This document shows, piece after piece, positions 54,058-63,996 of a stretch of 64,000 bases of DNA. Each line of letters opens with the position of its first letter. The stretch's first letter is position 1. Source of the DNA: Sphingomonas sp. FARSPH (GTDB taxonomy: Bacteria; Pseudomonadota; Alphaproteobacteria; Sphingomonadales; Sphingomonadaceae). The notes beneath the pieces were generated by a model. That model saw only the letters and a program-made list of their open reading frames with translations, was not told where the DNA came from and did not search any database. Position numbers and translations under genes: made by a program. The stretch covers positions 2,285,001 through 2,349,000 of the forward strand of contig NZ_CP029985.1 of assembly GCF_003355005.1 (NCBI RefSeq), read 5' to 3'.

Positions 54058-54147
54058 CTTCCCCGGCGAAGGCCGGGGCCAAGTGGGGAAGGCCTTGCCG
54101 ATCTACCGGAACGTCTCCCGACTGGACCCCGGCCTTCGCCGGGGAAG
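54058..54147. repeat. REPIN-like element with perfect 21-base inverted ends
   Basis: Arms 54058-54078 and 54127-54147 are exact inverted copies, beginning CTTCCCCGGCGAAGGCC, around a 48-base spacer. Each arm contains its own CCCCGGC hairpin. The right arm ends directly before the ATG of the thioesterase gene. It shares its core with the palindrome in the suf regulator gene. Confidence 0.85.
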
Positions 54148-54630
54148 ATGCACGGGGGCGTGAAAGTCGCGGTGAACGCACTCTTTTCCTACGAAGACGA
54201 TCCCGACCTGCCCGGCTGGAAGCGCTGGCAACTCGGCGACGAAACGCGCTTCAACGCGTTCCTCGGCGCGATCCACGTGCGCGTCGAGGACGGCATCGCC
54301 CGCGTGCGGATGACGCCGCGGCGCGCGCACAGCAATCTGCGCGATCACATGCATGGCGGCGCGTTGCTCGGCTTCATCGATTGCGCGCTGTTCGCCGGGG
54401 CGCGGGGGCTGGGTGTGCTGCAGGCGGGCGGGGCGGTGACGCTGGACCTCGCGACGCAGTTCATCGGCGGTGCGGCGCTCGATCGCCCGGTCGAGGCCAG
54501 GGTCGAACTGCTGCGTGAGACGGGGCGGCTGCTGTTCCTGCGCGGATTGATCGTGCAGGACGACGTGCCGACCGTCGCGAGCTTCACCGCCACGTTGCGC
54601 AAGTCGACGCCGCCGGCCGCCATCGCCTGA
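54148..54630 (+). CDS. PaaI-family hotdog thioesterase
   Basis: A 160-residue hotdog-fold thioesterase. The core holds LRDHMHGGALLGFIDCALF, with the HGG motif of PaaI-like enzymes, then VTLDLATQFIGGAALDRPVEARVELLRETGRLLFLRG across 97-133. Likely activity is hydrolysis of an acyl-CoA; substrate unknown. ATG 54148 touches the end of a REPIN-like element, so the first codons may be repeat-derived; GTG 54163 (KVAVNALF) is a plausible original start. It ends 23 bases before zapE. Confidence 0.87.
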   Translation: MHGGVKVAVNALFSYEDDPDLPGWKRWQLGDETRFNAFLGAIHVRVEDGIARVRMTPRRAHSNLRDHMHGGALLGFIDCALFAGARGLGVLQAGGAVTLDLATQFIGGAALDRPVEARVELLRETGRLLFLRGLIVQDDVPTVASFTATLRKSTPPAAIA

Positions 54631-54653
54631 CGCGTTTCTCCGGAGCCATCGCC

Positions 54654-55763
54654 GTGTCCCACGTCCTTGCCGCTTATGACGCGTTGATCGCGGCGGGCGA
54701 ATTGCGCCCCGACGCGGAGCAGCGCGCGGCGGCCGATTGTCTCGATGCGCTTGCCGCCGCGCTGGAGCGCCCGCGCCGCGGCGGGCTGCTGGCGCGGCTG
54801 ACCGGGCGTCAGACCGCCCCGCGCGGCGTGTACATGTGGGGCGATGTCGGGCGCGGCAAGTCGATGCTGATGGACCTGTTCTTCGCCAACGTCGACGTCC
54901 CGGCGAAGCGGCGCGTCCATTTCGCCGAGTTCATGCTGGAAGTGCACGGCCGCATCGCGATCGAGCGGCGCAACGAAACCGGCGACCCGATCGCGCCCGT
55001 CGCCGCGGCGCTGGCGGACGAGACCCGACTGCTCGCGTTCGACGAGATGATGGTCACCAACTCGCCCGACGCGATGATCCTGTCGCGGCTGTTCACCGCG
55101 CTGATCGCGGCGGGCGTCACCATCGTGACGACATCGAACCGCGCGCCCGCCGATCTGTACAAGAACGGCCTCAACCGCGAGCATTTCCTGCCGTTCATCG
55201 CGCTCATCGAAAGCCGGCTCGACGTGCTGACGCTCAACGGCCCGATCGACTATCGCCGCGACCGGCTGGGGCAGCAGAACACCTGGCTGGTGCCGAACGG
55301 GCCGAAGGCGACGGCGGAGCTGTCCGCGGCCTTCTTCCGCCTGACCGACCATGAGGTGACGGAGCCGATTCCGTCGGAGGATTTGGCGGTGCAGGGGCGG
55401 ACATTGCACGTGCCCAAGACGCTGAAGGGCGTCGCGGTCTTCTCGTTCAAGAAGCTGTGCGGCGAGGCGCGCGGCACCGCGGATTATCTGGCGGTCGCGC
55501 GGCGCTATCACACCGTCATCCTCGTCGGCATTCCGAAGCTGGGGCCGGAGAACCGCAACGAGGCGGCGCGCTTCGTCCAGCTGATCGATGCGCTGTACGA
55601 GCATAAGGTGAAGCTGCTCGCCGCCGCGGATGCCGAGCCGGATGCGCTCTATCCGGAAGGGGACGGCCGGTTCGAATTCCAACGCACGGTCAGCCGCCTC
55701 GAAGAGATGCGGTCGGAGGCCTATCTGAGCGAGGGGCACGGCGCAGCGGGCGAGACGGCGTAG
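54654..55763 (+). CDS. zapE: AFG1-family ATPase, cell-division factor ZapE
   Basis: A 369-residue P-loop ATPase of the AFG1/ZapE family, implicated in Z-ring stability in E. coli and in mitochondrial quality control in eukaryotes. Walker A is GDVGRGKS (63-70), Walker B is RLLAFDEMMV, and the sensor region is TIVTTSNRAPADLYKNGLNR; HFAEFMLEVH and ENRNEAARFVQLIDALYE are also family motifs. It starts at GTG 54654 (FSHV-type start in relatives); no better ATG is present. Confidence 0.92.
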   Translation: MSHVLAAYDALIAAGELRPDAEQRAAADCLDALAAALERPRRGGLLARLTGRQTAPRGVYMWGDVGRGKSMLMDLFFANVDVPAKRRVHFAEFMLEVHGRIAIERRNETGDPIAPVAAALADETRLLAFDEMMVTNSPDAMILSRLFTALIAAGVTIVTTSNRAPADLYKNGLNREHFLPFIALIESRLDVLTLNGPIDYRRDRLGQQNTWLVPNGPKATAELSAAFFRLTDHEVTEPIPSEDLAVQGRTLHVPKTLKGVAVFSFKKLCGEARGTADYLAVARRYHTVILVGIPKLGPENRNEAARFVQLIDALYEHKVKLLAAADAEPDALYPEGDGRFEFQRTVSRLEEMRSEAYLSEGHGAAGETA

Positions 55764-55900
55764 CAAGGCTAGGCCGCACGCCGGCAAGCCCGGCCAGCGC
55801 GACGGAGCGCGCCACAAGGCGCGGCTTCGCCGCGACTGACGGCGCAGCGGGGAAGGGCATCACCCCAATATCTTAACCCGCGCCCGCTACACGCCGGCCG

Positions 55901-56965
55901 ATGTCCCAGCCCCGCGACCGCATGCTCGACGTGATCCGCGGCGCGGCGATCCTGTGGGTCCTGCTCTTTCACCTGCGCGTCGCGACCGGGTCGGACGCGC
56001 TCGACGGGGTGATCCGCCCGCTGATCGACGTCGGCTGGGTCGGCGTCGACCTGTTCTTCGTGCTGAGCGGCCTGCTCGTCGGGGGGATGGTGTTCGACCA
56101 GCTCGACGCCCCCGGCGGCTTTTCGCGCCGCCGCTTCTTTGCGCGCCGTATGCTGCGGCTGTGGCCGGTGCTCTATCTCTATCTAGCGGCACTGCTGGTC
56201 GCCGGCGGGCGTGACGCGTGGCCGATGGTGCTGCCCGTCGCGCTCCACGTCCAGAATTATGCGACCGGCGTGCCGAGCCATTTGTGGTCGCTTGCGGTCG
56301 AGGAGCATTTCTACCTCGCCGCCGCGCTCGGCATACCATGGGTCTGGCGGCGCGGCGGGGCGAGGGGGCTCGCGATCGTGCTGCTCGTGCCGTTGGCGGG
56401 ATGCCTGGTCCTGCGGCTGGGCGCGCTCGCCGCCGGCGCGGCGCCCGTCGCGGTGCAATGGCAAACGCCGTATCGCATGGATGCGCTGGCGGCGGGCATG
56501 CTGATCGCCTGGAGCGAGCGCCATGCGCCGGCGGTGCTGGCGTGGTTGCAGGCGCGCCGGCGCGGATGTCTGGCGGTCGCCGCGCTGGGCTTCGCCAGCC
56601 TCGCGGCGGTGCGCGATCCGCACGTGCGCTTTGGGATCGGCCTGACCGTCGCCTGGATGTCATCGGCGCTGGTCGTCGTCGCGCTGCGCCGGCTGCCGGT
56701 GCCGCGCCGGGCGGTGCCGCTGCGATCGCTCGCCTGGCTCGGCGGCATATCCTACGCCGCCTATGTCTGGCACGTCGGCCTGGGGCGGCTGGCGGATGCC
56801 ACCACGCCGGCCGGTGCGCCCCTGGCCGTCATGGCATGGCGTTATGGGATCGTGGTCGCCGGATCGGCGCTGATCGTCCGGTGGATCGAACGGCCGTTCC
56901 TGCGGCTGCGCCCGCCCGTATCGCGCCTGCCGGATGCTCGACCCGGGGCGTTTGGCATCGCTTAA
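55901..56965 (+). CDS. Acyltransferase 3 family membrane protein
   Basis: A 354-residue integral-membrane O-acyltransferase of the OafA/YrhL family. It begins MSQPRDRMLDVIRGAAILWVLLFHLRVA, where the HLR motif carries the family histidine, and has VDLFFVLSGLLVGGMVF, RRFFARRMLRLWP and SLAVEEHFYLAAALG. About ten helices are predicted. Such proteins acetylate exopolysaccharide, LPS or peptidoglycan; the substrate here is not evident. It is preceded by a GC-rich palindrome-rich spacer after zapE and followed by an AT-rich spacer before mdh. Confidence 0.9.
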   Translation: MSQPRDRMLDVIRGAAILWVLLFHLRVATGSDALDGVIRPLIDVGWVGVDLFFVLSGLLVGGMVFDQLDAPGGFSRRRFFARRMLRLWPVLYLYLAALLVAGGRDAWPMVLPVALHVQNYATGVPSHLWSLAVEEHFYLAAALGIPWVWRRGGARGLAIVLLVPLAGCLVLRLGALAAGAAPVAVQWQTPYRMDALAAGMLIAWSERHAPAVLAWLQARRRGCLAVAALGFASLAAVRDPHVRFGIGLTVAWMSSALVVVALRRLPVPRRAVPLRSLAWLGGISYAAYVWHVGLGRLADATTPAGAPLAVMAWRYGIVVAGSALIVRWIERPFLRLRPPVSRLPDARPGAFGIA

Positions 56966-56978
56966 AGATACTGCGAAC

Positions 56979-56995
56979 GATTATCATCAATTATC
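56979..56995 (+). promoter_or_regulatory. AT-rich dyad upstream of mdh
   Basis: Within an AT-rich island, GATTATCATCAATTATC is a partial dyad with five matching bases at each end, 90 bases before the mdh start. It resembles a degenerate Fur-type box. The mdh promoter likely lies here, but no clear -35/-10 pair was fixed. Confidence 0.3.
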
Positions 56996-57085
56996 TTAAT
57001 GATCCGCCGTTATGCGGTTGTGCCATCGCCCCAATGGGCCTATGCGGCGTGACCAATTCATGCCCTCATCACGGAGAAGGATTGG

Positions 57086-58048
57086 ATGGCTCGCAAGAAG
57101 ATCGCGCTGATCGGCGCCGGTAACATCGGTGGCACGCTCGCGCACCTCGCCGCCCTGAAGGGGCTGGGCGACATCGTCCTGTTCGACGTGGTCGAGGGCG
57201 TGCCTCAGGGCAAGGCGCTCGACCTGTCGCAATGCGGCCCGGTCGAGGGCTTCGACGCGAATATCAAGGGTTCGAACGATTACGCCGACATCGCCGGTGC
57301 GGACGTCATCATCGTCACCGCCGGCGTCGCGCGCAAGCCGGGCATGAGCCGCGACGACCTGCTCGGCATCAACCTCAAGGTGATGAAGGCGGTTGGCGAG
57401 GGAATCAAGGCCAACGCCCCCGACGCCTTCGTGATCTGCATCACCAACCCGCTCGACGCAATGGTGTGGGCGCTGCGCGAATTCTCGGGGCTCCCCGCGA
57501 ACAAGGTCGTCGGCATGGCCGGCGTGCTCGACTCGGCGCGCTTCAGCCACTTCCTCGCCGAGGAATTCGGCGTGTCGGTGAAGGACGTGAACACCTTCGT
57601 GCTCGGCGGCCACGGCGACACGATGGTGCCGGTGCTCGAATATTCGACCGTCAGCGGCATTCCGGTCAGCGACCTGATCGAGATGGGCTTCTCCACGAAG
57701 GAAAAGGTCGACGAGATCGTCAAGCGCACGCGCGGCGGCGGCGGCGAGATCGTCGCGCTGCTCAAGACCGGCTCGGCCTATTACGCGCCCGCGACCAGCG
57801 GCATCGCGATGGCCGAGGCGTATCTCTACGACCAGAAGCGCATCCTGCCCGCCGCGGCGCACCTGTCGGGTGAATATGGCATCGACAACCTCTACGTCGG
57901 CGTGCCCGTCGTGATCGGCGCCGGCGGCGTCGAGAAAGTCGTCGAGGTCAAGCTGTCGGACGAGGCGAAGGCGAACCTTCAGGTTTCGGTCGACGCGGTC
58001 AAGGAACTGCTCGTCGCCTGCAAGGGCATCGACGAGAGCCTCGCCTGA
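57086..58048 (+). CDS. mdh: Malate dehydrogenase
   Basis: NAD-dependent malate dehydrogenase of the LDH-like type found in alphaproteobacteria, 320 residues. The cofactor motif is IGAGNIGGTLAHLAALKGLG, FDVVEG follows as the NAD-specific acidic segment, then TAGVARKPGMSRDDLL (substrate-loop arginines), NPLDAMVW, and the catalytic histidine in GGHGDTMVP. Starts the mdh-orf-sucD-sucA-sucB run; RBS is GGAGAAGG. Confidence 0.96.
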   Translation: MARKKIALIGAGNIGGTLAHLAALKGLGDIVLFDVVEGVPQGKALDLSQCGPVEGFDANIKGSNDYADIAGADVIIVTAGVARKPGMSRDDLLGINLKVMKAVGEGIKANAPDAFVICITNPLDAMVWALREFSGLPANKVVGMAGVLDSARFSHFLAEEFGVSVKDVNTFVLGGHGDTMVPVLEYSTVSGIPVSDLIEMGFSTKEKVDEIVKRTRGGGGEIVALLKTGSAYYAPATSGIAMAEAYLYDQKRILPAAAHLSGEYGIDNLYVGVPVVIGAGGVEKVVEVKLSDEAKANLQVSVDAVKELLVACKGIDESLA

Positions 58049-58050
58049 CC

Positions 58051-58569
58051 GTGCGTGGCGCGGTCGCCCTGACGATGCGGCGCCATGCCGCCGTTGCGCT
58101 CGGCGCGGCAGCGGTGCTGGCCGGGCCGGTGGCCGCAAAGGAATTCGGCGTCGCCTCGCAGGATGAAATCGTCGCGGGCGCGCGCTCGTGCGTCGCCAGC
58201 GTCGGCCCAGCGGGCCTCGACGAGGCGCATCTGGTCGCCGATGGCTGGTCCAAGGGGGCGATGACGTCGAAGGACGGCAAGCCCGTCGCCAGCGATCTCA
58301 TCGTCTACGGCAAGGGCAATCTGATGATGCTGTCGACCAGGGCGGCGGGCCTATGCACCGTGACGGCACGGATCGCATCGGTGCGTGCCTTCCCCGGCAT
58401 CCAGTCCGCCATGGCTTCCGCGTATGGCGCACCGTTCAAGGACGATGGCAAGGGAGAGCAGTTCTTCCAGGCCCCCGACCATCGTTTCATCGATCTCGCA
58501 TCCACCGGCAGCAAAGATCGGCCCGCTGTTCGGGTCGCCGTCGGCTATGTCTCTCAGGAGTCGAAATGA
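58051..58569 (+). CDS. Secreted protein of unknown function between mdh and sucD
   Basis: A 172-residue protein beginning at GTG 58051; ATG 58075 is an alternative. A signal peptide is likely (HAAVALGAAAVLAGPVAAK). The mature part has SQDEIVAGARSCVASVG, LIVYGKGNLMMLST and GYVSQESK, with two cysteines. It overlaps the start of sucD by four bases (ATGA), so it is translated with the TCA genes although it appears to be exported. It occupies the place where sucC is often found. I do not recognise the family. Confidence 0.7.
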   Translation: MRGAVALTMRRHAAVALGAAAVLAGPVAAKEFGVASQDEIVAGARSCVASVGPAGLDEAHLVADGWSKGAMTSKDGKPVASDLIVYGKGNLMMLSTRAAGLCTVTARIASVRAFPGIQSAMASAYGAPFKDDGKGEQFFQAPDHRFIDLASTGSKDRPAVRVAVGYVSQESK

Positions 58570-59450
58570 GCATCCTCGTCAACAAGAACACCAAGGTCAT
58601 CACCCAAGGCATGACCGGTGAGACCGGCAGCTTCCATACCAAGGCGGCGCTGGATTACGGCACGCAGATGGTCGGCGGCGTCACGCCGGGCAAGGGCGGC
58701 ACCGAGCATCTCGGCCTGCCCGTGTTCGACACCGTCGCCGAGGCGGTGACGAAGACCGGCGCGGACGCATCGGTGATCTACGTGCCGCCGCCCTTCGCCG
58801 CGGATTCGATCCTCGAGGCGATCGATGCGGAAGTGCCGCTGATCGTCTGCATCACCGAAGGCATTCCGGTGCTCGACATGGTCCGCGTCAAGCGCGCGTT
58901 GTCGGCGTCCAAGTCGCGGCTGATCGGCCCGAACTGCCCGGGCGTGCTGACGCCGGGCGAGTGCAAGATCGGCATCATGCCTGGTTCGATCTTCAAAAAG
59001 GGTTCGGTCGGTGTCGTGTCGCGCTCGGGCACGCTGACCTATGAGGCGGTGTTCCAGACCTCGAACGCGGGCCTCGGCCAGACCACCGCGGTCGGCATCG
59101 GCGGCGACCCCGTCAACGGCACCAACTTCATCGACGTGCTGGAGCTGTTCCTGGCCGACGACGCGACCGAGTCGATCATCATGATTGGCGAGATCGGTGG
59201 CTCGGCGGAAGAGGAAGCCGCGCAGTTCCTGCGCGACGAGGCGAAGCGCGGCCGCAGCAAGCCGATGGCGGGCTTCATCGCCGGCCGCACCGCGCCTCCG
59301 GGCCGTCGTATGGGCCACGCCGGCGCGATCGTGTCGGGCGGTCAGGGCGGCGCCGAGGACAAGATCGCGGCGATGGAAGCCGCCGGCATCAAAGTCGCGG
59401 CGAGCCCCAGCGAGCTGGGCTCGACCCTGCTCGAGGTGCTGAAGGGTTGA
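58566..59450 (+). CDS. sucD: Succinate-CoA ligase, alpha subunit
   Basis: Forms succinate, ATP/GTP and CoA from succinyl-CoA together with the beta subunit. The protein is 294 residues. Motifs are TKVITQGMTGETGSFHT, GGVTPGKGG, the CoA-binding GPNCPGVL, and the phosphohistidine in RRMGHAGAIVSGG. It starts at ATG 58566, overlapping the preceding ORF. No sucC is found in the window, so the beta subunit must be encoded elsewhere. Confidence 0.96.
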   Translation: MSILVNKNTKVITQGMTGETGSFHTKAALDYGTQMVGGVTPGKGGTEHLGLPVFDTVAEAVTKTGADASVIYVPPPFAADSILEAIDAEVPLIVCITEGIPVLDMVRVKRALSASKSRLIGPNCPGVLTPGECKIGIMPGSIFKKGSVGVVSRSGTLTYEAVFQTSNAGLGQTTAVGIGGDPVNGTNFIDVLELFLADDATESIIMIGEIGGSAEEEAAQFLRDEAKRGRSKPMAGFIAGRTAPPGRRMGHAGAIVSGGQGGAEDKIAAMEAAGIKVAASPSELGSTLLEVLKG

Positions 59451-59456
59451 TGTGAC

Positions 59457-59600
59457 ACGCTCCCTCTCCCGCTGGGAGAGGGAGGGAGCCGCCGGCAGGC
59501 GGCGGAAGGGTGAGGGTGTTCAAGGCATCTCACCCTCATCCTCCCACCCGCTGGCGCGGGCGGGCCCCTCCTTCTCCCGGTGGGAGAAGGGTAAAGGACG
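59457..59600. repeat. Composite palindromic element between sucD and sucA
   Basis: Contains CTCTCCC-GCT-GGGAGAG and other paired runs (GCCGCCG/CGGCGGC; CTTCTCCC/GGGAGAAG), then AGGGTGAGGG and its complement TCACCCTCA. It shares the CTCTCCC-GCT-GGGAGAG core with the element at 7998-8092. The short gap makes it part of the mdh-suc transcript. Confidence 0.75.
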
Positions 59601-59606
59601 AAGACG

Positions 59607-62585
59607 ATGGGCTACGAAGGCCAGGATTTCAGTGACATCGCGCAGGGCGTCAGCCCCGCGTTCATCGAGGCGCTCTACGCCAAGTTCCAGACCGACCCCG
59701 CGTCGGTCGAGGGCGGCTGGCAGACCTTCTTCGAAGGGCTGGAGCGCGGCACGGGCGGTCCGAGCTGGACCAACCAGCGCTGGCCGCTGACGACCACCGA
59801 TGACCTGACCGCCGGCCTCGACCCGACGCAGATGGAGCCCGCGCCCAAGCCCGCCAAGGGTGGCAAGCCCGCGCCGGCCGCCGCCGCGGCGCCGGCGCCG
59901 TCGAAGGACGAGATCATCCGCGCTGCCGGCGACGCGATCCGCGCCCAGCTGCTCATCCGCACCTATCGCGTGCGCGGCCACCTTGCCGCCAATCTCGATC
60001 CGCTCGGCCTCGCCAAGCGCGAGATGCCCGAGGATCTGCGCACCGAATATCACGGCTTCACCGACGCCGACATCGATCGCCCCGTCTATCTCGGCGGCAC
60101 GATGGGCTTCGAATGGGCGACGATCCGCCAGCTGGTGACGACGCTGCGCAAGAATTACTGCGGCAACGTCGGCCTCGAATACATGCACATCTCCGACGTC
60201 GAGGAGCGCCGCTTCCTGCAGGACCGCATGGAGGGGCAGGACAAGGCGATCGAGTTCACTACCGACGGCAAGAAAGCCATTCTCACCAAGGTGATCGAGG
60301 GTGAGCAGTGGGAGAAGTTCCTCGGCAAGAAATACGTCGGGACGAAGCGCTTCGGTCTCGACGGCGGCGAATCGATGATCCCTGCGCTCGAGTCGGTCAT
60401 CAAATATGGCGGCCAGTATGGCGTCCGCGAGATCGTGTTCGGCATGGCGCACCGTGGCCGCCTGAACGTGCTCGCCAACGTGATGGGCAAGCCGCTGCGC
60501 GTGATCTTCCACGAATTCGCCGGTGGTTCGGCCAACCCCGAGGATATCGGCGGTTCGGGCGACGTGAAGTATCACCTCGGCACCTCGTCGGACCGCGAGT
60601 TCGACGGCCACACCGTGCACATGAGCCTGGTCGCCAACCCCTCGCACCTCGAGGCGGTGAACCCGGTCGTGCTCGGCAAGACCCGCGCGATCCAGACCAT
60701 CGCCGGCGACCTGACCGACCACAGCGCCTCGCTGCCCGTGCTGATCCACGGCGACGCGGCGTTCGCGGGGCAGGGGATCGTGTGGGAATGCCTCGGCTTC
60801 TCGGGCATCCGCGGCTACAACACGGGCGGCTGCGTCCACTTCATCATCAACAACCAGGTCGGCTTCACCACCAGCCCGCAGTTCGCGCGATCGTCGCCCT
60901 ATCCGTCGGACGTGGCGAAGGGCGTGCAGGCGCCGGTCTTCCACGTCAACGGCGACGACCCCGAAGCGGTGACCTTTGCCACCAAGATGGCGATGGAATT
61001 CCGCCAGAAGTTCCACCGCGACATCGTCATCGACATGTGGTGCTATCGCCGGTTCGGCCATAACGAGGGCGACGAGCCGGGCTTCACCCAGCCGTTGATG
61101 TACAACATCATCCGCAAGCATCCGGGCGTCAGCGAAATCTACGCCAAGCGCCTGATCGCGGAAGGCGTCGTCGACCAGGCGTGGGTCGACCAGAACATCC
61201 AGCAGTATGTCACCCGCTGCGAAGGCGAATTCGAGGCGGGATCGGGGTACAAGCCCAACAAGGCGGACTGGTTTGCCGGCCGCTGGTCGGGCCTCTCCGC
61301 GCCCAAGGAGACCGATCAGGGGCGCCGCAACGTCGAGACGGGGCTCGATCGCAAACTGTTCGATGCGCTCGGTCGCAAGCTGACGACGGTGCCGGACTCG
61401 GTGCAGATCCACAAGACGCTGGCCCGCGTCATCGACGCCAAGCGCCAGATGTTCGCGGGCGGCGAGAATTTCGACTGGGCGACGGGCGAGGCGCTGGCCT
61501 TCGGCTCGTTGTTGTCGGAGGGCTATGGGGTCCGCCTGTCGGGCCAGGATTCGGGCCGCGGCACGTTCAGCCAGCGCCATGCCGTCTGGGTCGACCAGAC
61601 CGACGAGCACAAGTATATCCCGCTCCAGACGGTCGAGCACGGACGGTTCGAGGTGCTCGACAGCCCGCTGTCCGAATATGGCGTGCTCGGCTTCGAATAT
61701 GGCTATGCGCTCGCCGATCCGAAGACGCTGGTGATGTGGGAGGCGCAGTTCGGCGACTTCGTCAACGGCGCGCAGATCATGATCGACCAGTTCATCACGT
61801 CGGGCGAATCGAAGTGGCTGCGCGCCAACGGCCTCGTCATGCTGCTGCCGCACGGCTACGAAGGGCAGGGGCCCGAGCATAGCTCGGCGCGTCCCGAGCG
61901 ATTCCTGCAATCGTGCGCGGGCGACAATATCCAGGTCGCCAACTGCACCACGCCGGCCAATTATTTCCACCTGCTGCGCCGGCAGATGCACCGCAACTTC
62001 CGCAAGCCATTGGTCGTGTTCACGCCCAAGTCGCTGCTCCGCCACAAGCTGGCGGTGTCGAAGGCGGAGGATTTCCTGGGCGACAGCCACTTCCGCCGCC
62101 TGCTGTCCGATCCGAACGGCGCCGCAGATGCGGCGACGACGCGGCTGGTACTGTGCACCGGCAAGGTCGCCTACGACCTGATGGAGGCGCGCGACGCGGC
62201 GGGCGACACGACGACGCAGATCGTGCGCGTCGAGCAGCTCTATCCCTTCCCGACCGAGGCGCTGGCCGAGCGGATCGCGAAGCTGCCCAACCTGACCGAC
62301 GTCGTCTGGGCGCAGGAAGAGCCGAAGAACAACGGGTACTGGTTCTTCGTCGAACCGCTGATCGAAGAGGCGCTGGGCATGGCGAAGGCGCGGGTCGCGC
62401 GCGCGCGCTACGCCGGTCGCACCGCATCCGCCTCGCCCGCGACGGGCCTGATGAAGCGGCACACCGCGGAACAGGGCGCGCTGGTCGCCGATGCGCTGGG
62501 TCATAACGTGCGCGACGAAATCCGTCGCACGCGCGCCGAGGGCAGCACGACGACGGCACGGCCGGCGCAGGCGCCGACCGCATAA
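59607..62585 (+). CDS. sucA: 2-oxoglutarate dehydrogenase E1 component
   Basis: Thiamine-diphosphate E1 of the 2-oxoglutarate dehydrogenase complex, 992 residues, longer than the E. coli protein by an alanine/proline-rich linker at about 85-110. The N-terminus begins with SPAFIEALYAKFQTDP, the E2-interacting region. Catalytic-region motifs are FGMAHRGRLNVLAN, GDAAFAGQG, RRFGHNEGDEPGFTQP and, in the third domain, LMLLPHGYEGQGPEHSSARPERFLQ in the order expected. The thiamine-binding NNQVGFTT is intact. Confidence 0.97.
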   Translation: MGYEGQDFSDIAQGVSPAFIEALYAKFQTDPASVEGGWQTFFEGLERGTGGPSWTNQRWPLTTTDDLTAGLDPTQMEPAPKPAKGGKPAPAAAAAPAPSKDEIIRAAGDAIRAQLLIRTYRVRGHLAANLDPLGLAKREMPEDLRTEYHGFTDADIDRPVYLGGTMGFEWATIRQLVTTLRKNYCGNVGLEYMHISDVEERRFLQDRMEGQDKAIEFTTDGKKAILTKVIEGEQWEKFLGKKYVGTKRFGLDGGESMIPALESVIKYGGQYGVREIVFGMAHRGRLNVLANVMGKPLRVIFHEFAGGSANPEDIGGSGDVKYHLGTSSDREFDGHTVHMSLVANPSHLEAVNPVVLGKTRAIQTIAGDLTDHSASLPVLIHGDAAFAGQGIVWECLGFSGIRGYNTGGCVHFIINNQVGFTTSPQFARSSPYPSDVAKGVQAPVFHVNGDDPEAVTFATKMAMEFRQKFHRDIVIDMWCYRRFGHNEGDEPGFTQPLMYNIIRKHPGVSEIYAKRLIAEGVVDQAWVDQNIQQYVTRCEGEFEAGSGYKPNKADWFAGRWSGLSAPKETDQGRRNVETGLDRKLFDALGRKLTTVPDSVQIHKTLARVIDAKRQMFAGGENFDWATGEALAFGSLLSEGYGVRLSGQDSGRGTFSQRHAVWVDQTDEHKYIPLQTVEHGRFEVLDSPLSEYGVLGFEYGYALADPKTLVMWEAQFGDFVNGAQIMIDQFITSGESKWLRANGLVMLLPHGYEGQGPEHSSARPERFLQSCAGDNIQVANCTTPANYFHLLRRQMHRNFRKPLVVFTPKSLLRHKLAVSKAEDFLGDSHFRRLLSDPNGAADAATTRLVLCTGKVAYDLMEARDAAGDTTTQIVRVEQLYPFPTEALAERIAKLPNLTDVVWAQEEPKNNGYWFFVEPLIEEALGMAKARVARARYAGRTASASPATGLMKRHTAEQGALVADALGHNVRDEIRRTRAEGSTTTARPAQAPTA

Positions 62586-62688
62586 GATGACGCGTGGCTC
62601 GGCCGTGGTATCGGCCGGGCCGGACACTGAAAACTGGCGCGGGTAACGATCGACCCGCCCGCGTGAGGTCCCTTCGGGGCGGAGGAAG

Positions 62689-63933
<1,245 letters not shown>

Positions 63934-63941
63934 TGTCATGT

Positions 63942-63996
63942 GCTCCTGCGAACGCAGGAGCCCAGGGTTACAGGGCGTGACGCCTGTGGCTCTGGG
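63942..63996. repeat. Paired palindromes after sucB
   Basis: GCTCCTGCG (63942-63950) and CGCAGGAGC (63953-63961) pair perfectly, followed by an imperfect palindrome CCCAGGG/CTCTGGG with a GCGT-G-ACGC centre (63961-63996). This is another REP-type unit, different from the suf types. Confidence 0.7.
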
